Under the pieces are notes generated by a model. It made no database searches. It was given only the letters and a program-made list of their open reading frames with translations, and had not been told where the DNA came from. From an uncultured Sphingomonadales bacterium (GTDB lineage Bacteria; Pseudomonadota; Alphaproteobacteria; Sphingomonadales; Sphingomonadaceae), in contig CAIKKO010000271.1 in assembly GCA_903828025.1 (NCBI GenBank), positions 1-14,447 of the forward strand: a stretch of 14,447 nucleotides of DNA. Reading direction: 5' to 3'. Positions 12,971 through 14,447 of the stretch are shown here, piece after piece; the first letter of the stretch is position 1; every line of letters starts with the position of its first letter. The translations under genes were made by a program, and so were the position numbers.

Positions 12971-13265
12971 GGTAGCGTGTTTTTTTATGAGGCACTTTCA
13001 GGCGTACTCTCCCGTTCGTCGGCGCCGGCAGGGTGGTGGATTGCAGGAGCGTTTCGAACGAGGGGTCAAATAGGTATTCGCGCGCTTGCTGCAAGTGCGA
13101 ACAAGGCAACTGTGATTGCGTTTTGTGCAAATGTGCTTTTTGTGAAACACATGGCAGATTTATGGCGGTTTTGCGCCAAAGTACATGTGGCATCGAGTAT
13201 TATTGTTACGCGAAAAGATCGTATCGCAAACCAAATGCATGTGGTGCAATCGTTTGGCCGGGCAT
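12971..13265. other. Intergenic region between the small peptide gene and guaA, no gene seen
   Basis: With the flanking leader and repeats this gap is about 400 bases. It is richer in A+T than its surroundings, especially 13110-13270, and contains several short TGTG/CACA-type motifs (for example TGTGAAACACA around 13141-13151). It should hold the divergent promoters of the small peptide gene and guaA. Open frames across it lack ribosome-binding sites and show no protein-like composition. No tRNA-like fold or terminator was recognised. Confidence 0.5.
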
Positions 13266-13328
13266 TTTTTCCCGCTCCGCTGGACATTTTTGTCGCTTCG
13301 CTGGACAATTTTCCCGCTTCGCTGGACA
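13266..13328 (+). repeat. Three tandem 21-bp repeats upstream of guaA
   Basis: Units 13266-13286, 13287-13307 and 13308-13328 have exactly the same length and differ from one another at two or three positions. The shared core is CGCTYCGCTGGACA preceded by a T run. A degenerate fourth unit may precede them (13244-13264, about 12 of 21 positions alike). The last unit ends 29 bases before the guaA ATG, so the array lies in the leader or promoter of guaA. Confidence 0.85.
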
Positions 13329-13357
13329 GGGGCTACCCGTCCCATTATCGGCTGCAC

Positions 13358-14447
13358 ATGAGCATCCAGCCTTCAGAATCGATCCTTATCGTCGACTTCG
13401 GCAGTCAGGTGACCCAGCTGATCGCGCGCCGCGTGCGCGAGGCGGGGGTTTACTCCGAAATCGCCCCCTTCACGCAGGCCGAAGCCGCTTTCGCGCGGAT
13501 GCAGCCCAAGGGCATCATCCTGTCCGGATCGCCAGCCGGCGTGCCCGAGGCGGGCAGCCCGCGTGCGCCGCAAGTGCTGTTTGACAGCGGCCTGCCGATC
13601 CTGGGCATCTGCTACGGCCAGCAGGTGATGAGCCAGCAGCTTGGCGGGCTGGTCGAGCCGGGTGATGCGGGCGAATTCGGCCGCGCCTATCTCACGGTGA
13701 CCGAGCCCTGCGCGCTGTTCGACGGGCTGTGGCAGCCGGGCGAGCGCCATCAGGTGTGGATGAGCCACGGCGACAAAGTCACGCGCTTTGCCCCCGGTTT
13801 CAAGATCGTCGCCGTTTCGGACGGCGCGCCCTTCGCGGTGATCGCGGATGAAGCGCGCCGCTATTATGGCACCCAGTTCCACCCCGAAGTGGTGCACACG
13901 CCCGATGGCGGCAAGCTCATCGCCAATTTCGTGCGCCATGTCTGCGGCTGCACCGGCGATTGGACGATGGCCGAATTCCGCAAGACCAAGATTGCCGAAA
14001 TCCGCGAACAGGTCGGCTCCAGCCGCGTGATCTGCGGGCTTTCGGGCGGGGTCGACAGCGCGGTGGCGGCGGTGCTGATCCACGAGGCGATCGGCGATCA
14101 GCTGACGTGCGTGTTCGTCGATCACGGGCTGATGCGGCTGGGCGAGGCCGAGCAGGTCGTCAGCCTGTTCCGGGGTCACTACAACATCCCGCTGGTGCAC
14201 AAGGATGTCTCGGCGCTGTTTCTTGGCGGGCTGGCGGGCGTCACCGATCCCGAGGCCAAGCGCAAGTTCATCGGCAAGACCTTCATCGACGTGTTCGAGG
14301 CGGAAGCCAAGCAAGTCGGCGGCGCCGATTTCCTCGCGCAAGGCACGCTCTATCCGGACGTGATCGAGAGCGTGTCCTTCACCGGCGGGCCCTCGGTCAC
14401 CATCAAGTCGCATCACAATGTCGGCGGTCTGCCCGGCCGCATGAAGA
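13358..14447 (+). CDS. guaA: GMP synthase (glutamine-hydrolysing), N-terminal part
   Basis: The first 363 codons of a protein usually about 520 residues long; the gene runs off the window. GuaA converts XMP to GMP with glutamine and ATP in the cytoplasm. The class I glutamine amidotransferase domain opens with ILIVDFGSQVTQLIARRVRE. It has the nucleophile Cys85 (GICYGQQ) and the partners His175 and Glu177 (FHPEV). The ATP pyrophosphatase domain begins with the P-loop SGGVDS (229-234), followed by FVDHGLMR, GKTFIDVFEAEA, AQGTLYPDVIES and KSHHNVGGLP. The ATG at 13358 gives the normal N-terminus but has no good ribosome-binding site; a hairpin (13324-13342) and three 21-bp repeats lie directly upstream and may affect expression. 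Confidence 0.97.
   Translation, partial: MSIQPSESILIVDFGSQVTQLIARRVREAGVYSEIAPFTQAEAAFARMQPKGIILSGSPAGVPEAGSPRAPQVLFDSGLPILGICYGQQVMSQQLGGLVEPGDAGEFGRAYLTVTEPCALFDGLWQPGERHQVWMSHGDKVTRFAPGFKIVAVSDGAPFAVIADEARRYYGTQFHPEVVHTPDGGKLIANFVRHVCGCTGDWTMAEFRKTKIAEIREQVGSSRVICGLSGGVDSAVAAVLIHEAIGDQLTCVFVDHGLMRLGEAEQVVSLFRGHYNIPLVHKDVSALFLGGLAGVTDPEAKRKFIGKTFIDVFEAEAKQVGGADFLAQGTLYPDVIESVSFTGGPSVTIKSHHNVGGLPGRMK

Noticed and set aside
12971..13265. tRNA, riboswitch or CRISPR-like structure in the guaA upstream region
   Set aside because: No cloverleaf, purine-riboswitch core or spacer-separated repeats could be found; only three adjoining 21-bp units.
13160..13357. Minus-strand frame with a repeated VQRSGK-like heptad
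   Set aside because: The peptide repeat only reflects the 21-bp DNA repeat; there is no ribosome-binding site and no conserved sequence outside it.
13373..14416. 347-residue minus-strand frame
   Set aside because: It is antisense to guaA, whose motifs are unmistakable on the plus strand.

Overview
The window looks like chromosomal DNA of a high-GC alphaproteobacterium, most likely a member of the Sphingomonadales. The grounds are GC-rich third codon positions over most of the window and gene families and neighbourhoods typical of that order: gluQRS, a HIG1-type protein, PduO-type cobalamin adenosyltransferase and 3-hydroxybutyryl-CoA dehydrogenase in a row; a MarR/EmrA/EmrB operon; DUF1295 and DUF2306 membrane proteins. 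The lineage is an inference from family content. No rRNA, tRNA, CRISPR array, transposase or integrase was seen.

Layout. (1) 1-~900 is clearly more AT-rich than the rest and carries one SHOCT-domain membrane protein; the change in composition falls inside the 3' end of the neighbouring DUF983 gene. (2) 869-4431, minus strand: marR-emrA-emrB with overlapping ends, then DUF983. A good sigma70-type promoter (TTGCCC-17-TATAAT) with a palindrome over its -10 box lies upstream of marR, which suggests an autoregulated drug or toxin efflux operon. (3) 4564-6453, plus strand: three overlapping genes for a PlsC-type acyltransferase, a DUF1295 membrane protein and a DUF2306 membrane protein, probably one membrane- or lipid-related operon. 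(4) 6458-8260, minus: a lipoprotein of the UshA/5'-nucleotidase family, divergent from a TetR regulator (8342-8992) that has its own near-consensus promoter. (5) 8996-9454, minus: a secreted thermonuclease-like protein. (6) 9561-10153, plus: two small membrane proteins with similar N-termini, probably diverged duplicates. (7) 12777-10170, minus: gluQRS, a HIG1-type gene with an apparent one-base frameshift, PduO-type adenosyltransferase and 3-hydroxybutyryl-CoA dehydrogenase. (8) 12876-12959, minus: a 27-residue hydrophobic peptide gene with a perfect ribosome-binding site and a strong terminator. (9) A roughly 400-base intergenic stretch ending in three exact-period 21-bp repeats, then guaA, which runs off the window.

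Most of this is ordinary housekeeping and transport. I see no defence, secretion or biosynthetic system of a new kind. The most interesting items are the short hydrophobic peptide gene, the paralogous pair of small membrane proteins, the frameshifted HIG1 gene, the 21-bp repeats before guaA, and the composition break at ~900.
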